A DNA stretch of 64,000 nucleotides, taken from NCBI GenBank assembly GCA_041191405.1, contig JBEEOW010000001.1, positions 186,001 through 250,000 on the forward strand, read 5' to 3'. Each line of letters opens with the position of its first letter. The first letter of the stretch is position 1. The notes under the pieces are model-generated. The model saw only the letters and a list, made by a program, of their open reading frames with translations. It was not told the DNA's origin and searched no databases. The translations under genes were made by a program, and so were the position numbers. Shown in pieces: positions 45,601 to 54,551 of the stretch. The DNA is from JBEEOW01 sp041191405 (GTDB lineage Bacteria; Bacteroidota; Bacteroidia; Cytophagales; UBA9547).

Positions 45601-48600
45601 CGGGAAGTAATACCAATATCACTATTTCTATTGAAGATAATGTTCCAAATGCAGCATACAATGATTTTGCAATAGATGATATATATTTTAGTCCAGAAGA
45701 TTGTATTTATAGTGATACTATTGTAATTACTCAGCCATTGAATCCTGTGCTTACACAGCCTCAGAATCAAGTTCTTTGTAATAATGATAATACTACAAAG
45801 GTTACGTTTTCAACTGTTGCAACAGGTACAGTTTCTTATGCCTGGACAAATTCACTGACATCAATAGGTTTAGCTGCGAATGGCACTACTGACAATATTG
45901 CTTCATTTAAAGTTGTAAATACTACATCAGCTCCAGTTGTTTCTACAATTTCGGTTACACCAACTGCAAATGGTTGTCCGGGTACAGCTAAATCGTTTAC
46001 AATTACTGTAAACCCAACACCATTTATAACGCAACCAACAGATACGGTAATTTGTAACAATGCATCAGTTCTTGCAAAAACATTTAATTCAAATGTTATA
46101 GGTAGTACTTATACTTGGATAAATGACAATACATCCATAGGTTTAGGAGCAACAGGTAATGGAAGTATTGCGAGTTTCACCGCAACCAATTCAGGAAGTA
46201 CGCAAACTGTTGCAAACATTACTGTAAAACCAACAGCATTAACTTGTGAAGGTGTTTCTAAATCATTTAAAATTATAGTTAATCCAACACCAATTTTAAC
46301 GCAACCAACAGATACAGTAATTTGTAACAATGCATCAGTTTTTTCAAAAACATTTAATTCAAATGTTACAGGTAGTACTTTTGCTTGGACAAATGACAAT
46401 TCATCCATAGGTTTAGGAGTATCAGGGAATGGAAATATTGCAAGTTTCACCGGAACCAATTCAGGAAGTACACAAACTGTTGCAAACATTACTGTAAAAC
46501 CAACAGCTTCAACTTGTGATGGTGTTTCAAAAACATTCAAAATATCAGTAAACCCAACACCAATTTTAACTCAACCAACAGATACAGTAATTTGTAACAA
46601 TGCATCAGTTCTTGCAAAAACATTTAATTCAAATGTTAAAGGTAGTATTTATACATGGACAAATGACAATACAACAATAGGGCTAGGAGCATCAGGTAAT
46701 GGAAGTATTGCGAGTTTTGTAGCTACAAATTCTACAAATAAACAATTAATAGCTACAATTTCTGTAAAACCAACAGCGTCAACTTGTGATGGCGTTTCTA
46801 AAGCATTTAAAATTACTGTCAATCCAACACCAATAGTAACTATTCCTTCAAGTTTCCCAATATGTAACGGAGCTTCAACATTAGCTACTTCGTTTACTAG
46901 TTCGGTAACTGATACAATTACTACTTACAGTTGGACAAACGATAATACAAACACAGGTTTAAATTCAACATCAGGTGTTGGAAATATTGCAAGTTTTATA
47001 GCAACTAATACAGGAAATACGCAATTAAAATCAATAATAACTGTTACTCCAACTGCTTTTGGCGCTTGTGCTGGAACGCCAAAAGCATATACAATCACTA
47101 TTAATCCAACACCAGTTATTTCTGTTCCTTCTGATTATCAGATTTGTAATGGTGCAACAACTACAAGTACTAATTTTTCAAGTTCGGTTGTTGATACTAT
47201 TAATAGTTATAAATGGACAAATACTAACACTTCTATTGGTTTAAGTGCTTCGGGAAGTGGAAGTATTAATTCATTTAATGTTGTAAATAATACTAACTCT
47301 CAAACATTTGCAACTATTTCAGTAACTCCTTACGCTTTCGGAGGATGTGAAGGTTTGCCAAAATCTTTCAAAATTACAGTAAACCCAACACCAGTTTTAA
47401 CACAACCTGTAAATCAAACGTTGTGTAATAAAGCCAATACTAATAATGTAGTATTTACAAGTTCAGTTATTGATACTGTAAATACATACAAATGGACTAA
47501 TTCAAATATTAATTCAGGTTTAAGTTTAGCAAATGGAACTGGTGATATTAATTCATTTATAGCCTTAAACAATGGATTCAAAAAAGATTCTTCAGTAATC
47601 ACCGTTACACCTTATGCACATGGTGGTTGTGTTGGGCAATCTAAATCATTTAAAATATATATTAATCCAACCCCTGATGTAATCCAACCAGCAAATCAAA
47701 CTATTTGTAACAATGCTAAATCAAGTTTAGTGAATTTTGCAAGTAATGTTTTGGGAACTACTTTTAGTTGGACAAACGACCAACCTACCATAGGTATTTC
47801 GAATACCGGAAATGGAAATATTTCTTCATTTACAGCAATCAATATTTCAAATGCTCCAATTGTAGCTAATATTAAAGTGTTACCAACTGCAAATTCATGT
47901 GTAGGTACTGATAAATCATTCACATTTACCATTAATCCTTCACCAGATGTAAATGCTAAAAATGACACTATTTGTTCAAGTACAAGTACCAATATTCCTT
48001 TAACATCTTCATTTAGTGGAACTACTTTTGCTTGGACCAATCCACTTATGACTAATGTAACTGGTGCAACAAGTGGAAACGGAAATACTATTTCTCAATT
48101 ATTGAATAATGTTTCATTGATTGAAGGAACAGTTGATTATTCAATTACCCCAACTTTAAATTCATGTAATGGTAGTCCTAAAACTGTAAGAGTTACTGTT
48201 ATTGCCCGACCAGCATTTACTGGTAAATTAACTGATACACTTTGTACGGGTACACCAATTTTAAAGAATTTAACAACAAATATTGGCTCAGCTAAAGTTG
48301 CTTGGGTTAGAAATGTAAATGCTCAAATTCAAGAGTCTGCAAATTCAGGAACTTCAAATTCAATTGCTGAAACATTAAATATCAATCCTTATATAACATC
48401 TGAGGTGAATGTGGTTTATAATTTAACCACAACTTCAAGTATAAAATCGTGTGCCGGCACTCCAGCTCAATATGTAGTGAGCTTAGTTCCTCGTCCACAG
48501 GTAATTAGTAAATCAACTGATAGTATTTGTTCAGGAAGTGTTTTAAATTATCAAACCTTGGTAAATATTAACAAAGCATCTGTAACTTGGAATAGAGCTT

Positions 48601-50399
48601 CAGTTACAGGAATCACTACAAGTACAAGTTCAGGTTCAACTACTTTAATTAAAGAAGGTTTGTTAAATGCAAATGCTTCAAATACAGAGGTAAATTATGT
48701 AATCACGCCCAAATATGGTACTTGTGTAGGGGCTGATTTTAATTTAAAAGTTACTATTTTCCCTGAACCTAAAGTAAATTTAACAGGCGACAAAACAATC
48801 TGTAATGGTGACAGTGCATTGTTAACTTTTGCATTTGAAGGAAACAAAAACTGGAACATGAAATATACTGATGGTTTTGTAATTAATACAATAAATAATA
48901 TCGCAACAAATCCTTATTCATTTTATGTAAAGCCAACAGATACAAAAACTTATCAAATTATTTCATTAACTGATGTAAATAATTGTCTAGCAAAAAATGC
49001 AAATTTAACAGGAATGCCAAAGGTTTTAGTTAATAAATTACCTTTTGTTTCTGTATCAGGTGATAATACTATTTGTAATGGTGATAACTCAATAATTTCC
49101 TTTGATTTTCATTCTCAAAGTGTTAGTCCATTTCAAATTACATATACTGAAAACGGTGTAAGTAAAAACATTACAGGAATAAATACCAATCCATATTTGC
49201 TTGATGTTAACCCTACTTTGAACACTTCATACAAATTAGTAAATGTAAGAGATAGAAATTGTGCCGGTGCAGTAGATACTGATTCTGCTTATGTAGAAGT
49301 AGCAAATTATCCGAATGTGGTTGTAAGTGCAATTAAAGATACGTTGTGCTCAAATCAGCAACAAACATTTAATTTAAAATCAACAGTTGCAGGTACTGAA
49401 TACGGAACAGTGTTTAGTTGGAAAACAAAAGTGCAAGGTCCACCTGTGACTGGCTATCAAAAATTGGGAGTTGGTTCAACTATTATCTTAAAAGCAATTA
49501 ATAAGTCGAGTAACAATAGTTCCATTTTATATATTGTAGAACCAATATTTACTTTAAATGGTGTAAGTTGTAAAGGAAAATTAGATACTACCAAAGTTAC
49601 CATTCGTCCTGAGTTAAACCTTGATTTAGGAATAGATAGAATAGGAATTTGCCCAGGTTCTGAATTAAAATTCAAGGCTGCTAATTTCCCTAACAATCCT
49701 GGATATTACGAATGGTATATCAATGGCGAATTACAATCTAATGATACTGATTCATTGCTATTTAAACCTGAATTTGATGGTAATATTCAAGGGAAGTATA
49801 TTGATGCTTGTGGTGAAAATACAGATGAAGTAAATTACACTTTACAAAAATTAGTATCTCCAACATTTACTCAAACTGATAGTTGTGCTAATTATGTGAT
49901 TGTGCTTACACCAGATAAAAAATACGATGGAATAAGTTACTGGGTTTGGGATTATAAACTAGGTGGTAAACCTGATACAACCTTAGCATCAATTGCTAAT
50001 TCTTCAAAAATATTTACCCAAGCAGGTGAATACAAAGTAAATCTAAAAGGCTTTAATGGAACTTGTAAATTAGCTGATACACTTCTGCCGGTTAAGGTGA
50101 AAGATTGTAATGTCTATTTTGTAAACACATTTACACCCAATGGCGATAATCAAAATGATGTTTGGAGAGTAAAAGGAATAGAAAATTATCCTGATGCTGA
50201 AATTCAAATATTTAATCGTTGGGGAGTAAAAGTTAGATACAAAAATGGAGGAGAAGTTTCGTGGGATGGCTTAAATGAAAATGGCGAAGAAGTAGAAGAA
50301 GGAGTTTATTATTATGTAATTCACTTAAATAGATTTAATGGACATGGTGTTACTAAAGGTTATATTACCTTAATGAGAAATAATAATCAGAGTAGATAA
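42618..50399 (+). CDS. Giant repeat adhesin-like protein with T9SS type B (CHU_C) sorting domain
   Basis: 2,593 residues. Signal helix at about 24-46 (VHAEG). Residues 50-560 form a beta-rich N-terminal region. A Calx-beta-like domain lies at about 674-798 (ISGTDYTITSLTVNIPAG ... DAIPESTEYLSF). A CBM-like jelly roll follows at about 857-1025 (NLIANGDFESG ... YMFIDGN). Eight 90-94 residue Ig/PKD-like repeats span residues 1043-1773, each with one CN-type Cys near the start and another near the end. More divergent repeats reach about 2480. The last 93 residues are the gliding-motility-associated C-terminal domain (NTFTPNGDNQNDVW ... IFNRWG ... GVYYYVI). Probably a surface fibre or adhesin exported by T9SS. 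Repeats 1-3 are near identical. Confidence 0.93.
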   Translation: MEKSPTIGKLEPVCINLYKNKNFASVIIYLSFLFFFLIANHKVHAEGTKEIRPLATDSGCIAFYDYNLNGYGTAFARYNCPNNLRLNFRICNIGEKVFFGLAKDANAVISFRIKAPDGSIVVPAQTVPTTGAGYIASHAQAIAGPSQIVGASGYNAMTFTPTQTGDYYIEFDVTNPSTTAQRITLFDITITNAYNVVIKGRLWSYAWLFSTNASTARFEGAFFIYTNDQIVTRLDLNGMKPFLFTVCANSYGAQNTGNPATDRKSIQGTFSKGISLYPSEYQIFLNDPDINCFPTGTFGKLNNPVITVTGCPGNYTLNMDVDKKGEALVTFDLNGVAGYQSGTTDLVLTYNLVAGLNKLAWNGFDGLGGKFDPSKTFNIQVDYKNGITHFPVFDAELNDLGLMVTSVRPTTSKPIEMFWDDVNITNGVSNSTGCTGACHQWSNSNYGNDNTINTWWYAEKISTTATFVPNPFTVDANKVSPLTGSANDTTFCDYINSLPLKGAFSGDGTVLWTSKTGGTFGSNTSLNTTYNFTNTEKINGKAEVLLSTISNISGCASVKDSMTINIKQRFITVTAPKSISLCGAFNLKVGFRAKVSGLNAGVNVSYQWQVKASGAVSFSNVSNGASYSGVNTDSLTLLGAAIVASGSQYRVLIKSTTSNACIDTVSSIANYNYTTVVTFANGSYSSLESAPTNKPVLIIKGNVANSSTVTLSLTSAAAISGTDYTITSLTVNIPAGIYDGTVNTGVALPLNIVNDAIPESTEYLSFKITGATGDLTISNASCSLGLIDAVYTIYDDDCNKPNLGPDKLYCEGATINQTLVGPSGNEFYEWNTGALTQNITVTTPGTYILKTGKYGQNLIANGDFESGNIGFITGYTYTPGSFPSGGGLYDIVNIGSANSGWAAQFNDHTTGSGKYMFIDGNNVVGVKVWQQNITVTPNTNYVFSAWVRNVSPAGSISPVLNFDINGTNIGGLITVPQDPDPKARQWNQIYATWNSGSNTNITISIEDNVPNAAYNDFAIDDIYFSPEDCIYSDTIVITQPLNPVLTQPQNQVLCNNDNTTKVTFSTVATGTVSYAWTNSLTSIGLAANGTTDNIASFKVVNTTSAPVVSTISVTPTANGCPGTAKSFTITVNPTPFITQPTDTVICNNASVLAKTFNSNVIGSTYTWINDNTSIGLGATGNGSIASFTATNSGSTQTVANITVKPTALTCEGVSKSFKIIVNPTPILTQPTDTVICNNASVFSKTFNSNVTGSTFAWTNDNSSIGLGVSGNGNIASFTGTNSGSTQTVANITVKPTASTCDGVSKTFKISVNPTPILTQPTDTVICNNASVLAKTFNSNVKGSIYTWTNDNTTIGLGASGNGSIASFVATNSTNKQLIATISVKPTASTCDGVSKAFKITVNPTPIVTIPSSFPICNGASTLATSFTSSVTDTITTYSWTNDNTNTGLNSTSGVGNIASFIATNTGNTQLKSIITVTPTAFGACAGTPKAYTITINPTPVISVPSDYQICNGATTTSTNFSSSVVDTINSYKWTNTNTSIGLSASGSGSINSFNVVNNTNSQTFATISVTPYAFGGCEGLPKSFKITVNPTPVLTQPVNQTLCNKANTNNVVFTSSVIDTVNTYKWTNSNINSGLSLANGTGDINSFIALNNGFKKDSSVITVTPYAHGGCVGQSKSFKIYINPTPDVIQPANQTICNNAKSSLVNFASNVLGTTFSWTNDQPTIGISNTGNGNISSFTAINISNAPIVANIKVLPTANSCVGTDKSFTFTINPSPDVNAKNDTICSSTSTNIPLTSSFSGTTFAWTNPLMTNVTGATSGNGNTISQLLNNVSLIEGTVDYSITPTLNSCNGSPKTVRVTVIARPAFTGKLTDTLCTGTPILKNLTTNIGSAKVAWVRNVNAQIQESANSGTSNSIAETLNINPYITSEVNVVYNLTTTSSIKSCAGTPAQYVVSLVPRPQVISKSTDSICSGSVLNYQTLVNINKASVTWNRASVTGITTSTSSGSTTLIKEGLLNANASNTEVNYVITPKYGTCVGADFNLKVTIFPEPKVNLTGDKTICNGDSALLTFAFEGNKNWNMKYTDGFVINTINNIATNPYSFYVKPTDTKTYQIISLTDVNNCLAKNANLTGMPKVLVNKLPFVSVSGDNTICNGDNSIISFDFHSQSVSPFQITYTENGVSKNITGINTNPYLLDVNPTLNTSYKLVNVRDRNCAGAVDTDSAYVEVANYPNVVVSAIKDTLCSNQQQTFNLKSTVAGTEYGTVFSWKTKVQGPPVTGYQKLGVGSTIILKAINKSSNNSSILYIVEPIFTLNGVSCKGKLDTTKVTIRPELNLDLGIDRIGICPGSELKFKAANFPNNPGYYEWYINGELQSNDTDSLLFKPEFDGNIQGKYIDACGENTDEVNYTLQKLVSPTFTQTDSCANYVIVLTPDKKYDGISYWVWDYKLGGKPDTTLASIANSSKIFTQAGEYKVNLKGFNGTCKLADTLLPVKVKDCNVYFVNTFTPNGDNQNDVWRVKGIENYPDAEIQIFNRWGVKVRYKNGGEVSWDGLNENGEEVEEGVYYYVIHLNRFNGHGVTKGYITLMRNNNQSR
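45744..47936 (+). repeat. Eight in-frame 270-282 bp Ig/PKD repeats
   Basis: Unit starts at 45744, 46014, 46284, 46554, 46824, 47106, 47385 and 47667. Units at 46014, 46284 and 46554 are exactly 270 bp and share long identical stretches, pointing to recent duplication or gene conversion. Confidence 0.9.
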
Positions 50400-50410
50400 T
50401 TATCCTAATT

Positions 50411-50460
50411 AGCCCTGAAAGGGCGAAATATCAAAGAGATGGGTGTAAGCCCATCTCTAT
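50411..50460 (+). repeat. REP-like palindromic pair
   Basis: Two close hairpins: GCCCT-gaa-AGGGC (50412-50424) and AGAGATGGG-tgtaag-CCCATCTCT (50435-50458). The GC-rich motif stands out from the AT-rich background, and the GCCCTGAAAGGGCG core with a downstream 'GGGTGTAAGCCC' type stem is a common dispersed element in Bacteroidota. It may also terminate the giant gene. Confidence 0.65.
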
Positions 50461-50502
50461 TAATTATTATTCAAAATGATATAAATATCTGTTTTAGTTT
50501 TT

Positions 50503-50510
50503 TATATTTG
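50503..50510 (+). promoter_or_regulatory. Possible -7 element
   Basis: TATATTTG fits TAnnTTTG, 24 bases before the next start. No -33 TTTG in register. Confidence 0.35.
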
Positions 50511-50534
50511 AATTCAATATTTTGAAATTCATAT

Positions 50535-50915
50535 ATGAAAAAATACGCTTCAAATATCTTAATAATACTTTTTGCTTCTTCAATAGTTTTTCACATATTG
50601 GTAATTTTAGGAGTATTTCCTATGACAATAATTTGGGGAGGTAGAATTACAAACCGTACAGAATTAGTACAAATGGAAACTGTTTCAATATTGATAAATG
50701 CCTTATTTTTAGCAATAGTTATAATAAAAGCAGGTTTAGTAAAAATAAATGTAAATCAAAAAGCTTTAAATTCAACACTTGGGTTTATGGCATTTATTTT
50801 TGCCTTGAATACTGTTGGTAATTTGTTTGCCAAAAGTTCAATTGAAACTATGATTTTTACGCCAGTTACGGCAATTTCTTCTGTTTTGTGTGTTTGGTTA
50901 ATTTGGGGAAAGTAA
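50535..50915 (+). CDS. Four-helix membrane protein
   Basis: 126 residues, four hydrophobic helices at about 6-28, 49-66, 81-98 and 106-124. No cysteine or charged catalytic pattern is evident. It is followed after 12 bases by an HhH-motif gene. I do not recognise a family. Confidence 0.65.
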   Translation: MKKYASNILIILFASSIVFHILVILGVFPMTIIWGGRITNRTELVQMETVSILINALFLAIVIIKAGLVKINVNQKALNSTLGFMAFIFALNTVGNLFAKSSIETMIFTPVTAISSVLCVWLIWGK

Positions 50916-50927
50916 GGATTTAATGTC

Positions 50928-51776
50928 ATGTTTAACTTTTTAAAATTTAATCAAATAGAACGAATTGGGATAGTAACATTACTATTAGTTTCTGTTGCAA
51001 TATTTTGTGCACCATACTATTTCCCCAATAAAAATGTCGAAATCACTTTTGAAGAAGTAAAAGCTCTCGAAGAAGCTGAAAAACAAATGGTTTCTCAAAA
51101 TATTGTTGAAAAGCAAGAACTTAAATTACAAATTAATGAAGCATTTAATCCTAATAAAAACACTTTAAATGATTGGTTACAAATAGGTTTACCCCAAAAC
51201 ATTGCTGAAAGAATAGTGAAATATACCTCAAAAGGTGGTGTTTTTAAAAATAAAAATGATTTAAAGAAAATTTTTGGATTTAAAGAAGAATGGTACGCTC
51301 AACTTGAACCATTTATTGCTTTAAATGATTCAAAAACAGAGTCTATTGAAAAAGAAAAAGTCACAAAAACTGTACAAGTTTACGATTTAAATACAGTTGA
51401 TTCAATTCAGTTACAAAAATTAAATGGGATAGGAGAGGTGCTAGCCTCAAGAATTGTAAAATATAGAAATAAGCTTGGAGGTTTTGCAAGTTTAAACCAA
51501 TTGTCTGAAGTTTATGGTTTATCTCAGCAAGTTATTGAAGATAATAAAAATAGACTTACAGTAAACAAATCACAAGTTAAAAAACTGAATTTATACAAAG
51601 TAGATTTTAAAACATTATCCAAACATCCCTATTTTGGTTATAAAAATACAAAAATTTGGATGGCTTACAGAAATCAACACACCGATTTAAAATCTATTCA
51701 GGATTTATTAAAAGTTAGAGAATTACAATTTGAACATCCTGAATATTTGGAGGATTATTTTATTTTTAGTGAATAA
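50928..51776 (+). CDS. Helix-hairpin-helix protein (ComEA-like repeats)
   Basis: 282 residues. One N-terminal membrane helix (about 13-31), then three helix-hairpin-helix-like units: FNPNKNTLNDWLQIGLPQNIAERIVKY..., VYDLNTVDSIQLQKLNGIGEVLASRIVKYRNKLGGF and LNLYKVDFKTLSKHPYFGYKNTKIWMAYR.... The second has the classical GIG hairpin. Such proteins are like the DNA-binding part of ComEA but with three units, and could bind DNA outside the membrane. It converges with thiH (18-base gap). Confidence 0.85.
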   Translation: MFNFLKFNQIERIGIVTLLLVSVAIFCAPYYFPNKNVEITFEEVKALEEAEKQMVSQNIVEKQELKLQINEAFNPNKNTLNDWLQIGLPQNIAERIVKYTSKGGVFKNKNDLKKIFGFKEEWYAQLEPFIALNDSKTESIEKEKVTKTVQVYDLNTVDSIQLQKLNGIGEVLASRIVKYRNKLGGFASLNQLSEVYGLSQQVIEDNKNRLTVNKSQVKKLNLYKVDFKTLSKHPYFGYKNTKIWMAYRNQHTDLKSIQDLLKVRELQFEHPEYLEDYFIFSE

Positions 51777-51794
51777 AATGGAAATAGCTTTTGA

Positions 51795-52922
51795 TTAATA
51801 TCCAATCCCTTGCAAACTCAAATCCCAATCTTTCCAAAGTGGTTCATAGCCATTTTCGTTAAGCATTTGAGCTACTTCTTGTGCTGTACGGTGGTCGCTG
51901 ATTTCAAATTGTTCTAATGAGGTTGGTTCAACTGCATATCCTCCAGGGTTGGTACGTGAGGCTGCACTGAAACTTGTAGCTCCTAATTTTATAATATTGT
52001 TTCTAAAACTTTCTTGCTCTCTGGTTGAAATTGAGATTTCTAAATCTGGCATAAACAAACGATAGGCACAAATCAATTGCACTAAATCTTTGTCTGTAAC
52101 TATTACTTTAGGCTCAGTACCACCTGCATGCGGACGCAAACGTGGAAATGAAACAGCATATTTTGTTTTCCAATATTGTTTTTCAAGATATTGTAAATGT
52201 AATGCAGTAAAAAATGAATCTACTCGCCAATCTTCTAAACCTAGTAATACTCCAACGCCAATTTTATTTGCATTGGCTGCACCAATTCTATCAGGTGTTT
52301 GTAATCGATAATTGAAATTTGATTTTTTACCTTTTGGGTGATGTACTTTATATTCTGCCTGATGATACGTTTCTTGGTAAACCAAAACTGCATACACTCC
52401 AGCATCAACTAATTGTTTATAATCCTCTTCTTCAAGTGGTTGAACTTCAATAGATATTTGTGCAAAATATGGTTTTAAAAGTTTGATTGCATTCAACAAA
52501 TAGGGTACACCAACAGTAGTATTAGCTTCGCCAGTTACCAATAAAATATGGTCAAAGCCCATTGCTTTAATAGCCTCAGCTTCTTTGATAATTTCACTGT
52601 CAGTCAAAGTTTTACGACGTATTTTTACATCCATACTAAACCCACAGTAATTACAAATATTCTGACATTCATTAGATAAATACAATGGCACAAACAGTTG
52701 CATTGTTTTACCAAATCTTTGTAAAGTTAATGCATTGCTTTTTTCAGCCATTAATCCCATATAATTACGAGCAGCAGGAGAAATTAAAGCTAAAAAATCA
52801 TTTAATTCTAATAATTCTTTGCTTAATGCTTGTTCCACCTCTTTGCTTGTACAAGCATATATTTGTTCGCTAATTTGCTCCCAAGAATATTGCTTAAATA
52901 GGTCAATGAATGATTGTTGCAT
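51795..52922 (-). CDS. thiH: 2-iminoacetate synthase
   Basis: 375 residues, radical SAM enzyme. The CxxxCxxC iron-sulfur motif is NECQNICNYCGFS. Other signatures are LVTGEANTTVGVPYL, ISIEVQPLEEEDYKQL, GVLLGLEDWR and SFPRLRPHAGG. It cleaves tyrosine to dehydroglycine for the thiazole ring and needs low oxygen, unlike the ThiO oxidase route. Last gene of the thi operon. Confidence 0.97.
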   Translation of the reverse strand: MQQSFIDLFKQYSWEQISEQIYACTSKEVEQALSKELLELNDFLALISPAARNYMGLMAEKSNALTLQRFGKTMQLFVPLYLSNECQNICNYCGFSMDVKIRRKTLTDSEIIKEAEAIKAMGFDHILLVTGEANTTVGVPYLLNAIKLLKPYFAQISIEVQPLEEEDYKQLVDAGVYAVLVYQETYHQAEYKVHHPKGKKSNFNYRLQTPDRIGAANANKIGVGVLLGLEDWRVDSFFTALHLQYLEKQYWKTKYAVSFPRLRPHAGGTEPKVIVTDKDLVQLICAYRLFMPDLEISISTREQESFRNNIIKLGATSFSAASRTNPGGYAVEPTSLEQFEISDHRTAQEVAQMLNENGYEPLWKDWDLSLQGIGY

Positions 52923-52923
52923 T

Positions 52924-52958
52924 GTTAAGTTGTCAGTTGTTAGTTATCAGTTGTCAGT
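52924..52958. repeat. Heptanucleotide array e, left arm
   Basis: Five units (GTTAAGT, TGTCAGT, TGTTAGT, TATCAGT, TGTCAGT) immediately upstream of the thiH start codon (minus strand). Complementary in type to the arm at 52998-53032. Confidence 0.8.
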
Positions 52959-52997
52959 TTTTCTTTTTTGTAAAGAGTTTATTATCATTGTTTTCAG

Positions 52998-53032
52998 AAC
53001 TGATTACTGAAAACTGATAACCGAAAACTCTC
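52998..53032. repeat. Heptanucleotide array e, right arm
   Basis: Five units (AACTGAT, TACTGAA, AACTGAT, AACCGAA, AACTCTC) ending exactly at the thiG stop codon. With the left arm it forms an imperfect inverted repeat filling the thiG-thiH gap. Confidence 0.8.
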
Positions 53033-53803
53033 TTAATCCAAAAACGCCAATAATGGACTAGTAGCTTGGGCACTCATTTGAATTGGAGCTAATTTAGCTT
53101 CATAAGCCATTCTACCAGCTTGTACAGCCAAAGCAAATGCTTTTCCCATGGCTTCTGTATTTCCTGCAACTGCAATTGCAGTATTTACCAACACAGCATC
53201 AGCACCCATTTCCATGGCTTCGGCAGCATGAGATGGAGCACCAATTCCTGCATCTACCACAACTGGTACATTACTTTGCTCAATAATTATTTGAATAAAC
53301 TCTTTGGTTTTCAAGCCTTTGTTACTTCCGATTGGTGCACCTAAAGGCATTACAGCCGCACATCCTACTTCTTCCAAACGCTTACACATAACAGGGTCAG
53401 CATGGATATATGGTAAAATAACAAAACCCATTTTTGCTAAAGCTTCGGCAGCTTTAAGCGTTTCAATTGGGTCGGGTAGGAGGTAACGTGGGTCTGGATG
53501 AATTTCTAGTTTTAACCAGTTGGTTTCTAAGGCTTCACGAGCTAGTTGTGCTGCAAAAATCGCTTCTTCAGCAGTACGTGCGCCAGAGGTATTTGGTAAT
53601 AATCTTATATCAAGTGTTTTAATTTTATCCAATAATAAATCATTTTCATTATTGAGATCAACTCTTTTTAAGGCTACAGTAACTAATTCACTTTCACTTG
53701 CTTTTATTGCAGTTGCCATTTCGTCAACACTCGAAAATTTTCCAGTTCCGGTAAATAATCGAGATTTTAGTTCAACGCCAGCAATTACTAATGGCTTACT
53801 CAT
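53033..53803 (-). CDS. thiG: Thiazole synthase
   Basis: 256 residues, TIM-barrel. N-terminal VIAGVELKSRLFTGTGKFSS, VTVALKRVDLN (the Schiff-base Lys is in this region), LLPNTSGARTAEEAI and VVDAGIGAPSHAAEAMEMGADAVLVNTAIA are ThiG hallmarks. It makes the thiazole phosphate from DXP, dehydroglycine and ThiS-thiocarboxylate. It starts 5 bases after thiE. Confidence 0.98.
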   Translation of the reverse strand: MSKPLVIAGVELKSRLFTGTGKFSSVDEMATAIKASESELVTVALKRVDLNNENDLLLDKIKTLDIRLLPNTSGARTAEEAIFAAQLAREALETNWLKLEIHPDPRYLLPDPIETLKAAEALAKMGFVILPYIHADPVMCKRLEEVGCAAVMPLGAPIGSNKGLKTKEFIQIIIEQSNVPVVVDAGIGAPSHAAEAMEMGADAVLVNTAIAVAGNTEAMGKAFALAVQAGRMAYEAKLAPIQMSAQATSPLLAFLD

Positions 53804-53808
53804 AATTG

Positions 53809-54408
53809 TTAAAATTGAAATTGTTCTTGAAATTCGTTAAATGCTTTTGCTGGATTTGATGCTTTACCAATTGCAGCCGAAACTGCAATGCCAAATACAC
53901 CAGCTTCTAAAAGTGGTTTTACATCATTTGGAACAATACCGCCAATGGCAATTATTGGGATATTTTTCTCTAAAACAGGCAATTGTGAAATAATATTTTT
54001 ATAACCTTCAAGCCCAATTACAGGATTTAGGTTTTGTTTAGTTTCTGTAAATCTTAATGGACCCAAACCAATGTAATTTACTTTTGCATTCATCAAATAC
54101 TTGATATCTTCAATTGTATTGCTAGAACCACCGATAATAAAATGATTACCAACTATTTTACGAGCTTCAATTACATCCATATCTGTTCTACCTAAATGAA
54201 CTCCATGTGCTCCTACTTTTTTAGCAATATGTACATTGTCGTTTATAATTAAAGCCGCATTGTATGAATGCATTATTTCTAAAGCTTTTTCGGCTAAGTG
54301 TTCAATCTCAGATTCAGGTTTATCTTTCACCCTTAATTGAACCCAAGTCAAACCTGCATCTAACAATGGCTTTAATTCGGTAACAGTATTTGTAATGTAT
54401 TGAATCAT
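53809..54408 (-). CDS. thiE: Thiamine-phosphate synthase
   Basis: 199 residues from ATG 54408. A further in-frame ATG at 54474 would add 22 residues encoded by the heptanucleotide array, unlike ThiE, so I reject it. TIM-barrel motifs: WVQLRVKDK, LIINDNVHIAKKVGAHGVHLGRTD, YIGLGPLRFTETK and IIAIGGIVPNDV. It joins the pyrimidine diphosphate and the thiazole phosphate to thiamine phosphate. Followed by thiG after 5 bases. Confidence 0.96.
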   Translation of the reverse strand: MIQYITNTVTELKPLLDAGLTWVQLRVKDKPESEIEHLAEKALEIMHSYNAALIINDNVHIAKKVGAHGVHLGRTDMDVIEARKIVGNHFIIGGSSNTIEDIKYLMNAKVNYIGLGPLRFTETKQNLNPVIGLEGYKNIISQLPVLEKNIPIIAIGGIVPNDVKPLLEAGVFGIAVSAAIGKASNPAKAFNEFQEQFQF

Positions 54409-54413
54409 TTTTT

Positions 54414-54462
54414 TAGTTATCGGTTGTTGGTTATCAGTTTTCAGTTGTCTGTTTTCAGTTGT
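54414..54462. repeat. Heptanucleotide array f, thiE-side arm
   Basis: Seven units (TAGTTAT, CGGTTGT, TGGTTAT, CAGTTTT, CAGTTGT, CTGTTTT, CAGTTGT) just upstream of the thiE start. Confidence 0.8.
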
Positions 54463-54551
54463 CAAATTTAACAATTCAGTTTTTGTACTATATTTTATTT
54501 TCCTTAAAGTTATAATACTAATTAACTTTTAAGAATGCAATTTTCTTAATT

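Noticed and set aside
45531..48040. Several long minus-strand frames inside the giant repeat gene
   Set aside because: They follow the repeat units of the plus-strand gene and have no start context or family; they are shadows of the repeats.
54409..54474. 22-codon N-terminal extension of thiE from ATG 54474
   Set aside because: Encoded by the heptamer array and its flank; unlike ThiE, and MIQYITNT at 54408 starts the conserved fold.
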